A stretch of 64,000 bases of DNA, taken from an uncultured Clostridia bacterium. Its GTDB lineage: Bacteria; Bacillota; Clostridia; Oscillospirales; Ruminococcaceae. Of this stretch, positions 25,640-33,591 are shown piece after piece; positions within the stretch are counted from its first letter, which is position 1; each line of letters opens with the position of its first letter. The stretch covers positions 18,297 through 82,296 of the forward strand of contig CALXHI010000001.1 of assembly GCA_944388075.1 (NCBI GenBank), written 5' to 3'. A model generated the notes under the pieces. That model saw nothing but the letters and a program-made list of their open reading frames with translations, did no database searches and had not been told where the DNA came from. The translations under genes and the position numbers were made by a program.

Positions 25640-26658
25640 GCACCGCACCTCCTTGCATACGCCGCAAGCAGCATTGCCGTTGCTGCCACATCCGCACAGT
25701 CAATGACTTCCACCGGTGTGTGCATATAGCGCAGCGGAATTGATACCGTTGCTGCCGCTGCGCCATTGGGGCTGAGTGCCAAATGGTCGGCATCCGTACC
25801 CGTGCCATCCGGCATGACTTCAATTTGACAGGGAATCTGCTCCGCCTTCGCCGTTTCGAGCAGAACCTGCGACAATGCCGCATCGAGTACCGAGGAAATG
25901 CCGATGGCAGGCCCTTTCCCGAGCGTCATGCAGCCTGTGCCGCTGTCATCATGGGCGGTCGCAAAGGTGACATCGACCGCAATCGCATAATCCGAGGCTT
26001 CGGTCTGTGCGGCAAGGATCGCACCACGGCTGCCCCGTTCCTCCTGCGCACTGCATACAATCGCTACCCGACAAGGCAAGGTTTCACTGTCCTGTGCCAG
26101 CAGTTCCGCCGCACCCAAAATTGCCGCTACGCCGCACCGATTGTCAAGTGCAGAGCCGGTCATGCGGTTGCCCTGCAAGGGTTTGCAGGTGGTCGCAAAA
26201 CAAACCGCATCACCGAGCTGCACCACCGCTTGGACAGCTTCTGCCGAAGCATAGCCCAAATCGACACAGAGCGTTGCATCGGTCGGCACTGCCTGATCGC
26301 CTTGCAGCAAATGCGGCGGCAAAATTGATATCACGCCGAATACCGGCGTTTTGCCCATCACCACAACCGCCTGACCAAGCAGCAGTCTGCGGTCGATGCC
26401 GCCCACTGCCCCAATGCGCAAAAAACCCTCTGCCGTAATATCCGTCACAAAAAATCCGACCTGATCGAGATGCGCACACATCATCAGCAACGGCTTTTCG
26501 GAATCCGTACCGATATGCCCGATGACCGTGCCGTCCTTGCAAACGGCATCCGGCGCATAGGCACGCAGCTGTGCGCAGACGGCTTCGGCGGCTCGATGTT
26601 CTCTGCCCGATACGCCGCGCAAATCGGCGATGGCTGTTATCCGTTCCATCCAATCCAT
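25636..26658 (-). CDS. M42 family glutamyl aminopeptidase (first copy)
   Basis: The 340-residue protein is a second M42 aminopeptidase. It has CAHLDQVGFFV near 62-72, ALDNRCGVAAI near 170-180, QEERGSRGA near 204-212, VDVTFATAHD near 227-236 and YMHTPVEVI near 311-319, so the metal and catalytic residues are complete. It is clearly diverged from its neighbour, indicating an old duplication. ATG 26658 follows AGGGTGAGG; an extension to 26802 runs across the promoter. First gene of the minus operon M42-M42-GNAT-lyase-membrane protein. Confidence 0.9.
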   Translation of the reverse strand: MDWMERITAIADLRGVSGREHRAAEAVCAQLRAYAPDAVCKDGTVIGHIGTDSEKPLLMMCAHLDQVGFFVTDITAEGFLRIGAVGGIDRRLLLGQAVVVMGKTPVFGVISILPPHLLQGDQAVPTDATLCVDLGYASAEAVQAVVQLGDAVCFATTCKPLQGNRMTGSALDNRCGVAAILGAAELLAQDSETLPCRVAIVCSAQEERGSRGAILAAQTEASDYAIAVDVTFATAHDDSGTGCMTLGKGPAIGISSVLDAALSQVLLETAKAEQIPCQIEVMPDGTGTDADHLALSPNGAAAATVSIPLRYMHTPVEVIDCADVAATAMLLAAYARRCGA

Positions 26659-26699
26659 TCGGAACCTCACCCTTTCTTTCGCATACATATACATTATAT

Positions 26700-26728
26700 A
26701 GTATACCAAAACAAGCCGCAAATTGCAA
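26700..26728 (-). promoter_or_regulatory. Promoter of M42 operon
   Basis: On the minus strand TTGCAA (26728-26723), 17 bases, TATACT (26705-26700) with TGG extension. Confidence 0.75.
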
Positions 26729-26830
26729 GGCTTCCGTCCGCTTTTGGGAGTTGCATACAAACACTGTCTACCCGCATTTGCGAATATGGCGACTTCCCCC
26801 AACGATTCCCGAAAATCTTGCGGAAATCTC

Positions 26831-26859
26831 TTGCAATTCTAAGCATTCTGCGTTATAAT
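26831..26859 (+). promoter_or_regulatory. Promoter of tyrosine recombinase gene
   Basis: TTGCAA at 26831-26836, 17 bases, TATAAT at 26854-26859; the transcript start is only about 30 bases before the GTG start. Confidence 0.75.
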
Positions 26860-26894
26860 ATAAAGATGAAACCCTATGTGAAAGAAGTGGTATT

Positions 26895-27887
26895 GTGGAT
26901 CTGCATCGAGATGCCAATCCCGATTTTCTAAACGATTATTTGACGCATCTAGATGTCATCAAAGGACGCTCCCAAAGGACGGTTGCGGAATATTATCAGG
27001 ATATTGCACGGTTTCTGCGATGGGCACATCTCACTCTGCAGCCCAATCCCGATCTGACGCAGCTGGATACTGTCAATCTTCGAGATATTTCCATTCGCAC
27101 ACTGCAATCCGTCAGCGTAGCGATCCTCTATGACTACATCCGCTATCTGCGGGATGTGCGGGGCAATACCCCTCGTTCGGTTGCCAGACGCATGTGTGCG
27201 GTGCGCAGTCTCTTTCGCTATCTGACCAAGACCAAGGGTCTGCTTACCGACGACCCCTGCCGGAATCTCGAGCTGCCGAGCGTCAAGAAACCGCTGCCCC
27301 GCTTCCTCACCCTTGAGGAGAGTCAGCGTATGCTCCAATGTGCCGCCGATGCCAACTCGACAGACGGTCTGCGCGATTACTGCATCGTCACGCTGTTTCT
27401 CAATTGCGGATTCCGTCTGAGCGAATTGGTCGGCATGAATGTCGGCGATATTGATTTCTACAATCGACAGGTGCGGGTGCTTGGTAAAGGCAATAAAGAA
27501 CGCATTGTCTATCTCAATGATGCCTGCCTTGCCGCCATTCAGGAGTATCGCAATTCCCGCACCAATCCCCCGGAAGAACCCCGTGCGCTCTTCCTCAGCC
27601 GCAATCACCGCCGTATCAGCAAACGTCGGGTTCAGCAGATTATCGAGCACTATCTCTCTGCCGCCGGACTTGCCGGCAAGGGGCTTTCCACCCATAAGCT
27701 TCGTCATACCGCCGCAACCTTGATGTATCAGCATGGTCATGTGGATACGCTGACACTGCGGGATATTCTCGGGCATCAGTCCATCGCCACCACCGAAATC
27801 TATACCCACCTCTCCAGCGAACAGCGGCAGGACGCCATCGACAATAACCCCCTCGCCGGAGAACGCCGTACCGATAAAAATTCCTGA
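26895..27887 (+). CDS. Tyrosine recombinase, XerC/XerD type
   Basis: The 330-residue protein has an N-terminal SAM-like DNA-binding domain (about 8-115) and a catalytic domain with all tyrosine recombinase residues: Arg in NCGFRLSEL near 173-181, Lys in GKGNKERIVY, HKLRH near 274-278, HQ in LGHQSIATT near 298-306 and the nucleophile in EIYTHLS near 307-313. Length and composition are those of chromosome-dimer XerC/D rather than phage integrases, and no attachment repeats are visible. The start is GTG 26895 with only a weak ribosome site; the ATG at 26866 is out of frame. Confidence 0.88.
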   Translation: MDLHRDANPDFLNDYLTHLDVIKGRSQRTVAEYYQDIARFLRWAHLTLQPNPDLTQLDTVNLRDISIRTLQSVSVAILYDYIRYLRDVRGNTPRSVARRMCAVRSLFRYLTKTKGLLTDDPCRNLELPSVKKPLPRFLTLEESQRMLQCAADANSTDGLRDYCIVTLFLNCGFRLSELVGMNVGDIDFYNRQVRVLGKGNKERIVYLNDACLAAIQEYRNSRTNPPEEPRALFLSRNHRRISKRRVQQIIEHYLSAAGLAGKGLSTHKLRHTAATLMYQHGHVDTLTLRDILGHQSIATTEIYTHLSSEQRQDAIDNNPLAGERRTDKNS

Positions 27888-27917
27888 ACACAGATTCGCA
27901 TAGAAAGAAGGAAGCCC

Positions 27918-28274
27918 ATGGAATTCAAACAAATCCTTGCCATTGTCGGTGCTTGCCTTGCTGTTTGCTTTATCATCATGCTCGGCAAGATGGCAACCAG
28001 CTCGGAGAACGCCGACAGCTCCATTCCCGAAACCACAACAACCCAAAGCACCACCACCACCGACTATTGGGATGCTCTCCGACAGGAAAGCACCACCTCC
28101 ACCGGAGACGAAACCACCACAACTGCACCGCCGATCATAACCAGTACCGATGAAAACGGCATGATTTACGAAATCATCTCAAGCCAAGTGACCGGAAGTG
28201 AAGCCACTACCACCACGACAACCCCTGCGACATCCATCACCACAACTGCCGAATATGTCCTGATCGTTCCATAA
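27918..28274 (+). CDS. Small Thr-rich membrane-anchored protein
   Basis: The 118-residue protein has an N-terminal membrane anchor (about 6-25) and an outer part made mostly of Thr-rich runs (ETTTTQSTTTT, EATTTTTTPATSITTT) around a short folded-looking stretch near 72-92. It resembles the Thr-rich linkers of Ruminococcus surface proteins. It may be a wall spacer or O-glycosylated anchor. AAGGAAG at 27908-27914 precedes the ATG. It lies between the recombinase and the phosphodiesterase genes with short gaps, so it is probably co-transcribed. Confidence 0.75.
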   Translation: MEFKQILAIVGACLAVCFIIMLGKMATSSENADSSIPETTTTQSTTTTDYWDALRQESTTSTGDETTTTAPPIITSTDENGMIYEIISSQVTGSEATTTTTTPATSITTTAEYVLIVP

Positions 28275-28318
28275 TCCGTTGCATCGTGCATGAAATCCAC
28301 CCTACGAGGAGGTAACGT

Positions 28319-29095
28319 TTGAATCTCTTGTTTTTTGGCGATGTGGTCGGCGAAAGCGGCTGCCAATGCTTTGCCGCCCATGCGCCTGCCCTCAAGCGGC
28401 AATACAAAGCCGATGTAGTCATCGTCAATGGCGAAAATTCCGCAAAAGGCAATGGCATTACCCCACAGTCGGCGCATGCCCTGTTCCGTGCCGGTGCAGA
28501 TGTCATCACAACCGGTAACCACTGCTTCCGCCGCCGCTGTCACGAGCTTTTCGACAATCCGAGAATCCTGCGCCCTGCCAACTATCCCAATGGCGCACCG
28601 GGTTCGGGACTGTTTGTGCTGGACGGCGGTCGTTGGTCGCTTGCCGTTATCAACCTGATGGGAACAGCATTTCTCGAGCCGCTCGACAATCCGTTTACCG
28701 TCATCGATGCCATTCTGCCCACGCTCTCCACGCCCAATATTTTCATCGACTTCCATGCCGAAGCAACTGCCGAAAAGCGTGCGCTGGGTTGGTATCTCGC
28801 CGGAAAGGTTTCCGCTGTCATCGGTACACACACCCATGTGCAGACCGCCGATGAGGAAATTCTCGATGGTCATACCGGCTACTTAACCGATGTCGGTATG
28901 GTCGGCGGACAGCGTTCCGTACTCGGTGTATCCGTAGAGCCTGCCGTCGCAAAGCAGCGGTTTCATATGCCGATTGCGTTTACGGAAGCCTCTGCACCCT
29001 GTGTTTTGCAGGCTGTCGCCCTCTCCATGGATGAAAAATCAGGCAAATGTACCAAAATAGCCCGTATCATTATCAAAGAAACCACAAATTCATAA
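28319..29095 (+). CDS. YmdB-like metallophosphoesterase (TIGR00282 family)
   Basis: The 258-residue protein matches the YmdB family of 2',3'-cyclic nucleotide phosphodiesterases: FFGDVVGESG near 5-14, VNGENSAKGNGITP near 36-49, TGNHCFRRR near 65-73 (family usually has HxW/HxF here), IDFHAEATAEK near 142-152 and GTHTHVQTAD near 168-177. Metal ligands Asp, Glu, Asn, His and the GTHTHV pair are present. In Bacillus YmdB affects biofilm and motility decisions; spoVS usually follows ymdB, exactly as here. The start is TTG 28319 with GGAGGT at 28309-28314. Confidence 0.9.
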   Translation: MNLLFFGDVVGESGCQCFAAHAPALKRQYKADVVIVNGENSAKGNGITPQSAHALFRAGADVITTGNHCFRRRCHELFDNPRILRPANYPNGAPGSGLFVLDGGRWSLAVINLMGTAFLEPLDNPFTVIDAILPTLSTPNIFIDFHAEATAEKRALGWYLAGKVSAVIGTHTHVQTADEEILDGHTGYLTDVGMVGGQRSVLGVSVEPAVAKQRFHMPIAFTEASAPCVLQAVALSMDEKSGKCTKIARIIIKETTNS

Positions 29096-29103
29096 TATCC
29101 CCC

Positions 29104-29132
29104 TTGACAATTCCATGCGGATGGGTTATACT
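29104..29132 (+). promoter_or_regulatory. Promoter of spoVS
   Basis: TTGACA at 29104-29109, 17 bases, TATACT at 29127-29132. It is a sigma-A-type promoter, whereas Bacillus spoVS uses sigma-H. Confidence 0.8.
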
Positions 29133-29225
29133 ATACCTGAGGCTTATTATGTACTACCACTCACATACTCGTTTCACACATTCAAAGCCACCTACGCATC
29201 ACATATTCAAAAGGAGGTTCTCCCC

Positions 29226-29486
29226 ATGGAAGTATTGAAGGTATCTTCCCATTCCGCACCCAATTCCGTTGCCGGTGCGATCGCCGGTGTCATTCGGGAA
29301 CAGAAGGCCGTTGAGGTTCAGGCAGTCGGTGCCGGTGCCGCCAATCAGGCCATCAAATCCATCGCCATCGCTCGTGGCTATCTCGCACCGATCGGCATCG
29401 ATCTCATCTGCATTCCCGCTTTCGCCAGCATTCAAATCGATGGCGAAGAGCGTACTGCCATCAAGCTGATCTGCGAGCCTCGCTGA
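29226..29486 (+). CDS. spoVS: Stage V sporulation protein S
   Basis: The 86-residue protein is SpoVS: MEVLKVSSHSAPNSVAGAIA at the N-terminus, VQAVGAGAANQAIKSIAIAR near 32-51, and a short C-terminal strand. SpoVS is an Alba-like dimer needed for spore coat assembly in Bacillus. Normal length. AAAGGAGGT at 29210-29218 fixes ATG 29226; an extension to 29115 lies in the promoter. Confidence 0.96.
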   Translation: MEVLKVSSHSAPNSVAGAIAGVIREQKAVEVQAVGAGAANQAIKSIAIARGYLAPIGIDLICIPAFASIQIDGEERTAIKLICEPR

Positions 29487-29544
29487 GGTAACCGTATCTG
29501 CTCGAAACCGCAGAATGACAATTTCCGAATTTCTCTGTGCAAGC

Positions 29545-29592
29545 AAAAACAGTTTTGGAACGCCAAAATCGGGTTTCCAAAACTGTTTTTTA
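29545..29592. terminator. Strong terminator after spoVS, likely bidirectional
   Basis: A perfect 15-base-pair stem, AAAACAGTTTTGGAA against TTCCAAAACTGTTTT, with a 13-base loop and T run on the plus strand and a T-rich side on the minus strand. It separates spoVS from the convergent GGDEF gene. The 198 bases from 29593 to 29789 hold no gene or clear element that I can support. Confidence 0.9.
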
Positions 29593-29789
29593 TGCGCATA
29601 CCGCCGACCTGCATACGATGCCGGAAACCATACAGTCCGAAACCGGAATGCGAGTGTTGACAAAATCGCTTTTTGATACCATGATCGTTCGGGTGCGAAC
29701 GAACGGCATTTCCTGCGGACCCTTCCGTTATCCCATGGGACAGAACAAAGTCATTGCAATGCGCTTTGTGCGGTGGTTTCGACACCGCT

Positions 29790-31568
29790 CTATTCGGCTT
29801 TATCCAGCAGACCTGCTAGAATGCCGCCCAGAACCGTCAGATGGTTGACATCCAGCGTACTCCATTTTCGGAATCGCCCGAAATACGAAAACGCAATCAA
29901 TGCCGCCGGTTTGCCCGCACGATCCACCCGATAAAGCACCGTCCCTTGAATGCCCTCTCCGGCAAACCATGCGTATGCCTCATCGGCAACGCCCTCCAAA
30001 GCATTGATGTTATCGACCACGCAAACACCGTCCTCTTGGAATGTACGGATAAACGGTTCTGCCAGCATCACCTCCGCCGTCCCGGCAACCGGATGGCCCC
30101 AGCTGTGTGCCGCTTTCCAGTCGGGTGATGTGAAGATCTGTATGCCGTCCACACCGAACTGTGCGCCGATGCGGCAGATAATATCCGACACATCCGGCGG
30201 TGTGTCGCTCGGCAGCAGGCGTACCAAATCCGCTATGAATCCCGCTTTGCTCTGCGTCGGAACGGTCGCATACAAGTCCGCCACCGAACGTTCCCGATTC
30301 GGAATCACCTCGCCATGCTTTTGGATATCGTAAATAACATAGCGGTTGTTACCCTTTTCGCTGGCGATATAAAGTGCCTTATCCGCCTGACTGAACAGTA
30401 GCTCATAATTATCTGCGTCAATCGGATAGCATGCCGCACCCATCGAGCAGGTCACGTGCGGACGCTTTCTGGCAGCGGTTTCCTGATTCTCCCACGCCCA
30501 CTCAAACTTTGTCCGAATCGCACGCAGTATGCCTCGCAAATCGGTTTCATCGGCAATGCCCTGCAAAATCAGCAGAAACATACCGCCGCCGATGCGTCCG
30601 GCAACGCCCCGTTCCCCGATTTCCGTTTTGAGGATATGCGACAGCGTGAACAATACCTCATCGCCGAACAAATGTCCGTAGCGGTCGTTGATGCCCTTGA
30701 ACTCGTCCACATTGAGGATCACCAGACTGACCAATCCCTCCGGACGGCTCGCAAGCACGGAGTTTGCATGCGCCGTGATGGCATTCTTGTTCAGCAGGTC
30801 GGTCGCCGGATCACGATTCGCTTCGAGATACCAGCCCGGCTCTGTGGTCTTGTATTTCGCATGCAGGAACGAAATCGTACCGAGCACGATCCGTTCGCCC
30901 GGCGCATCGCTGCGGGTCACGCCCTGAAATCGGCAATACTCCATGCGGCTTCCCATCGAGCAAAGACTCGTTTCCATCTCGTATCGGAAGCGGCAGGTGC
31001 CCGTTTCGATATCCTGACAGAGCTTTTCCAGCTTCGGGATGTCATACGAATCAATCATTTCCTCCCGAATCGCCTGTTCCTTCCATTCGCTCAGCTGCAT
31101 ATCCGTCAGCACCGATTCCCGACAGCAGTCAAACGCCAAAATTCGGATATGCTTCGTGCGGAAGGAATATTCAAACGCCAACTCCCGCATCAGGTTCAGG
31201 TAAAAGCGATAGTTTGAGTTTTCCTTCAGCAACTCCATCATCTGCCGCTGCATCACCATAGCATCGGAAATGCGCAGCCGATACTGCCGCTGTTCGCCCT
31301 CGCCATGTGCCGTGAGGCAGACCAGCATCCACCGCCAATCCGTCATGCAGCCACGCATCCGAATGACCTGCTGTTCCATCTGCCCATCTCGCAGCCGTTC
31401 CGCCGCTCGCAGCAATCGCTCCGTATCCGCTTCATGCACGGTGCGGAGAATCGAGTAGATCACATCATCGCCGAAATAATGGAAAAACGAAGCATCGGCA
31501 TACTGCATATGAAAATGTGCATCCGTCGTCACACTGCCCAGCAGCGGTTTTCGTTCGGGTTGGTACAT
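29790..31568 (-). CDS. Degenerate GGDEF protein with PAS-like and GAF-like domains
   Basis: The 592-residue cytosolic protein has an N-terminal PAS-like sensor region (1-240), a GGDEF-fold domain (about 250-415) and a C-terminal GAF-like domain (about 430-592). The substrate strand VILNVDEFKGINDRYGHLFGDE (283-304) is canonical, but the signature reads RIGGGMF at 325-331 where GGDEF/GGEEF is needed, so the metal-binding acidic residues are missing; the RxxD product-inhibition site is absent too. It therefore probably does not make c-di-GMP and may act as a GTP or signal receptor. No membrane helix. It has its own promoter and faces spoVS. Confidence 0.85.
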   Translation of the reverse strand: MYQPERKPLLGSVTTDAHFHMQYADASFFHYFGDDVIYSILRTVHEADTERLLRAAERLRDGQMEQQVIRMRGCMTDWRWMLVCLTAHGEGEQRQYRLRISDAMVMQRQMMELLKENSNYRFYLNLMRELAFEYSFRTKHIRILAFDCCRESVLTDMQLSEWKEQAIREEMIDSYDIPKLEKLCQDIETGTCRFRYEMETSLCSMGSRMEYCRFQGVTRSDAPGERIVLGTISFLHAKYKTTEPGWYLEANRDPATDLLNKNAITAHANSVLASRPEGLVSLVILNVDEFKGINDRYGHLFGDEVLFTLSHILKTEIGERGVAGRIGGGMFLLILQGIADETDLRGILRAIRTKFEWAWENQETAARKRPHVTCSMGAACYPIDADNYELLFSQADKALYIASEKGNNRYVIYDIQKHGEVIPNRERSVADLYATVPTQSKAGFIADLVRLLPSDTPPDVSDIICRIGAQFGVDGIQIFTSPDWKAAHSWGHPVAGTAEVMLAEPFIRTFQEDGVCVVDNINALEGVADEAYAWFAGEGIQGTVLYRVDRAGKPAALIAFSYFGRFRKWSTLDVNHLTVLGGILAGLLDKAE

Positions 31569-31603
31569 TTCGGTATCCCCTCTTTTCGTCAGAATCCTGT
31601 TCT

Positions 31604-31632
31604 ATTATAACAAAATATCGAAAAAAAGTCAA
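31604..31632 (-). promoter_or_regulatory. Promoter of degenerate GGDEF gene
   Basis: On the minus strand TTGACT (31632-31627), 17 bases, TATAAT (31609-31604). Confidence 0.8.
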
Positions 31633-31702
31633 CGGATTTCCAATCTGAATTTGCATTTTACACACAAATTCCCTTCTCCAAAAAAATATCTCGAAAAGGG
31701 CT

Positions 31703-31731
31703 TGACAAATCACGGGAAATGTGGTATAATC
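31703..31731 (+). promoter_or_regulatory. Promoter of tRNA cluster
   Basis: TTGACA at 31703-31708, 17 bases, TATAAT at 31726-31731 with TGG extension, 33 bases before tRNA-Gly. Confidence 0.88.
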
Positions 31732-31764
31732 ATTCATGCAGTGTTGGAACGCCGAACTGCAAAT

Positions 31765-31835
<71 letters not shown>

Positions 31836-31838
31836 TAT

Positions 31839-31912
31839 GCGCCTTTAACTCAGCTGGATAGAGTAACTGCCTTCTAAGCAGTAAGCCATAGGTTCGAATC
31901 CTATAAGGCGCG
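31839..31912 (+). tRNA. tRNA-Arg (anticodon UCU)
   Basis: Acceptor stem GCGCCTT/AAGGCGC, anticodon arm ACTGC-CTTCTAA-GCAGT with TCT at 31873-31875, and T arm ATAGG-TTCGAAT-CCTAT. It starts three bases after tRNA-Gly, and CCA is not encoded. Confidence 0.95.
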
Positions 31913-31922
31913 TTTTAGCCGA

Positions 31923-31948
31923 TTACAGGGTTTGAATCCCTTTTACAA
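31923..31948 (+). other. Possible tRNA remnant (T-arm-like)
   Basis: Between tRNA-Arg and tRNA-His, AGGG-TTTGAAT-CCCT has the shape of a T arm but with T in place of the invariant loop C. It has no acceptor or anticodon arm and may be the residue of a deleted tRNA gene. Confidence 0.3.
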
Positions 31949-31956
31949 TTGCATAT

Positions 31957-32031
31957 GGTGGGTGTAGCTTAGCTGGTTAAAGCGTCGGATTGTGGTCCCG
32001 AAGATCGTGGGTTCGAATCCCATCTCCCACC
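31957..32031 (+). tRNA. tRNA-His (anticodon GUG) with two stem mismatches
   Basis: The anticodon loop TTGTGGT gives GUG, and the extra G(-1) at 31957 opposite C73 at 32031 is diagnostic for tRNA-His. D arm GCTT/AAGC and T arm GTGGG-TTCGAAT-CCCAT are present. Two mismatches are visible: T31963 against T32025 in the acceptor stem, and A against C at the top of the anticodon stem (TCGGA/CCCGA). The gene is probably functional, as the identity elements are kept. Confidence 0.85.
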
Positions 32032-32040
32032 TTCCAAATT

Positions 32041-32070
32041 AGACCGAAACTGTTTTGTTTCGGTCTTTTT
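32041..32070 (+). terminator. Terminator of tRNA cluster
   Basis: AGACCGAAAC pairs with GTTTCGGTCT around the loop TGTTTT, followed by T3-T4. It is the first of two adjacent hairpins. Confidence 0.85.
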
Positions 32071-32074
32071 CGCA

Positions 32075-32107
32075 GAAAAACCCGACGCTGTTTTGCGTCG
32101 GGTTTTT
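32075..32107. terminator. Second, bidirectional terminator (tRNA cluster / SPFH gene)
   Basis: AAAAACCCGACGC pairs with GCGTCGGGTTTTT around TGTTTT. The flanking A and T runs let it end both the tRNA transcript and the minus-strand SPFH gene. Confidence 0.88.
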
Positions 32108-32143
32108 CCAAGTACAAAGTCTTTACACAAGCTCTGCCGGCGG

Positions 32144-33445
32144 TTATGCCTTATCTGCTTCGTTGAACGGGTCGCCGCATTCGGGACAGAATTTCGGCAG
32201 CTTCGTCTGGTCTGCGGGTTTCCAGCCGCATTTGTCGCAACGGAATGCCTCTGCCGGTCCGGGCTTGCCGCATTCTGCGCAGAACTTGCCCTGATTCATT
32301 GCACCGCATACGCACTGCCAGCCGCTTGCCGCCGGCTTCGGCGCTGCACATTCCGTACAGAACTTGCCGGTATTGCTTGTGCCGCACTTGCAAGTCCATG
32401 TATCGGCTGCCGCAGCCGCTGCTACTTGCTGTTGTGCCGCCTGCTGCTGTGCATTCATCTGTACCAGCGACTGTGCATTGAGTCCACCTGCCTGCTGCGC
32501 CATGTTCATACCCATGAAGCCCATCATTGCGCCGCCGGCATTCGATGCCGCTGCACGCATCGCATCAGCCTGCGCACTGACCATCGTGCCCGCCGCTACA
32601 GCGGTATTGCCCATGGAAGCAGAACGCTGCAATTCCTTGATCATGTTCTCATCTTCCGGCGGTGCGGTAATCGAATTGATCGCAATCGATACAATCGAAA
32701 TGCCGCGCAGCTCTGCCCACTTCGGCGACAGAACTGCATTCATCGCATCGCAAAGCTCAATCGTATGACCCGGCAGTGCGCTGTACCGAATGCCCATCTC
32801 CGAAATCTTCGCAAAGCCCGGCTGCAAGGCACTCATGAACTCCATACGCAGCTGGTTATCCAGTTCACTGCGCTTATACGAATGCTGAATATTGCCGCAT
32901 ACATTCGCATAGAACAAAATCGGGTCGGTAATGCGATACGAATATACACCGTTGCAGCGCACAGTAATATCCACATCCAAACCAATCTTCGTATCCACCA
33001 CACGGAACGGAATCGCATTCTGCGTGCCGAACTTGTTGTCGATCAGCTCTTTGGTATTAAAATAGTACACACGCTGATCATTTCCGGTATCGCCGCCGGT
33101 CGCAATGCGTCTGCCGATGGTCTTGAACGTTTCGATCACACCTTTGCCCAGACCGCCGCAAAAGATGCTCGGCTCGCTCGATGTATCATAGGTATACTGT
33201 CCCGGCTCGGCACAGATTTCAACGATTCTGCCCTGATCGACGATGATCATGCACTGACCGTCTGCGACAGCAAGACCACTGCCTGCCGTGATGACATTAT
33301 CGCTGCCCTTGTTATTGCCCTTGGTGCGCTTTTGTCCCTTGACCACCAGCACATCATTCGGAATGGCATCGCAATAGAAATACTCAAGCCATTGATCGGC
33401 AAATGCACTGCCGACTGCTTGTACTGCTGCTTTGATCAGACCCAT
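32144..33445 (-). CDS. SPFH/Band-7 domain protein with C-terminal zinc ribbons
   Basis: The 433-residue protein has an SPFH (virion core YdjI-like) domain from about 25 to 250, a Met/Ala/Gln-rich segment (about 270-355) and three zinc-ribbon units at the C-terminus, with Cys pairs in WTCKCGTSNTGKFCTEC, WQCVCGAMNQGKFCAEC and FRCDKCGWKPADQTKLPKFC. Relatives of Bacillus YdjI are associated with membrane-stress proteins such as PspA. No such partner is next to it. ATG 33445 has AAAGGAG on the minus strand. The Ala/Gln run may be flexible linker. Confidence 0.87.
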   Translation of the reverse strand: MGLIKAAVQAVGSAFADQWLEYFYCDAIPNDVLVVKGQKRTKGNNKGSDNVITAGSGLAVADGQCMIIVDQGRIVEICAEPGQYTYDTSSEPSIFCGGLGKGVIETFKTIGRRIATGGDTGNDQRVYYFNTKELIDNKFGTQNAIPFRVVDTKIGLDVDITVRCNGVYSYRITDPILFYANVCGNIQHSYKRSELDNQLRMEFMSALQPGFAKISEMGIRYSALPGHTIELCDAMNAVLSPKWAELRGISIVSIAINSITAPPEDENMIKELQRSASMGNTAVAAGTMVSAQADAMRAAASNAGGAMMGFMGMNMAQQAGGLNAQSLVQMNAQQQAAQQQVAAAAAADTWTCKCGTSNTGKFCTECAAPKPAASGWQCVCGAMNQGKFCAECGKPGPAEAFRCDKCGWKPADQTKLPKFCPECGDPFNEADKA

Positions 33446-33518
33446 GGAACTTCTCCTTTCATCAGAAAACAAATTGCTGATTTGCGAACATAATCGGCAA
33501 GTAAATGCCTCATGATAT

Positions 33519-33547
33519 AGTATAGCATATTATTTTGAAAAATGCAA
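33519..33547 (-). promoter_or_regulatory. Promoter of SPFH gene
   Basis: On the minus strand TTGCAT (33547-33542), 17 bases, TATACT (33524-33519). Confidence 0.75.
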
Positions 33548-33591
33548 GTTATTTGCCGGAATTTGTATATGATTACAATTACAACGGTCCA

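Noticed and set aside
26895..27887. Tyrosine recombinase as phage or ICE integrase
   Set aside because: No flanking repeats, tRNA junction or mobile genes; the protein looks like a chromosomal XerC/D type.
29537..29848. Plus-strand open frame of 103 codons after spoVS
   Set aside because: It begins inside the spoVS terminator hairpin and runs into the antisense of the GGDEF gene.
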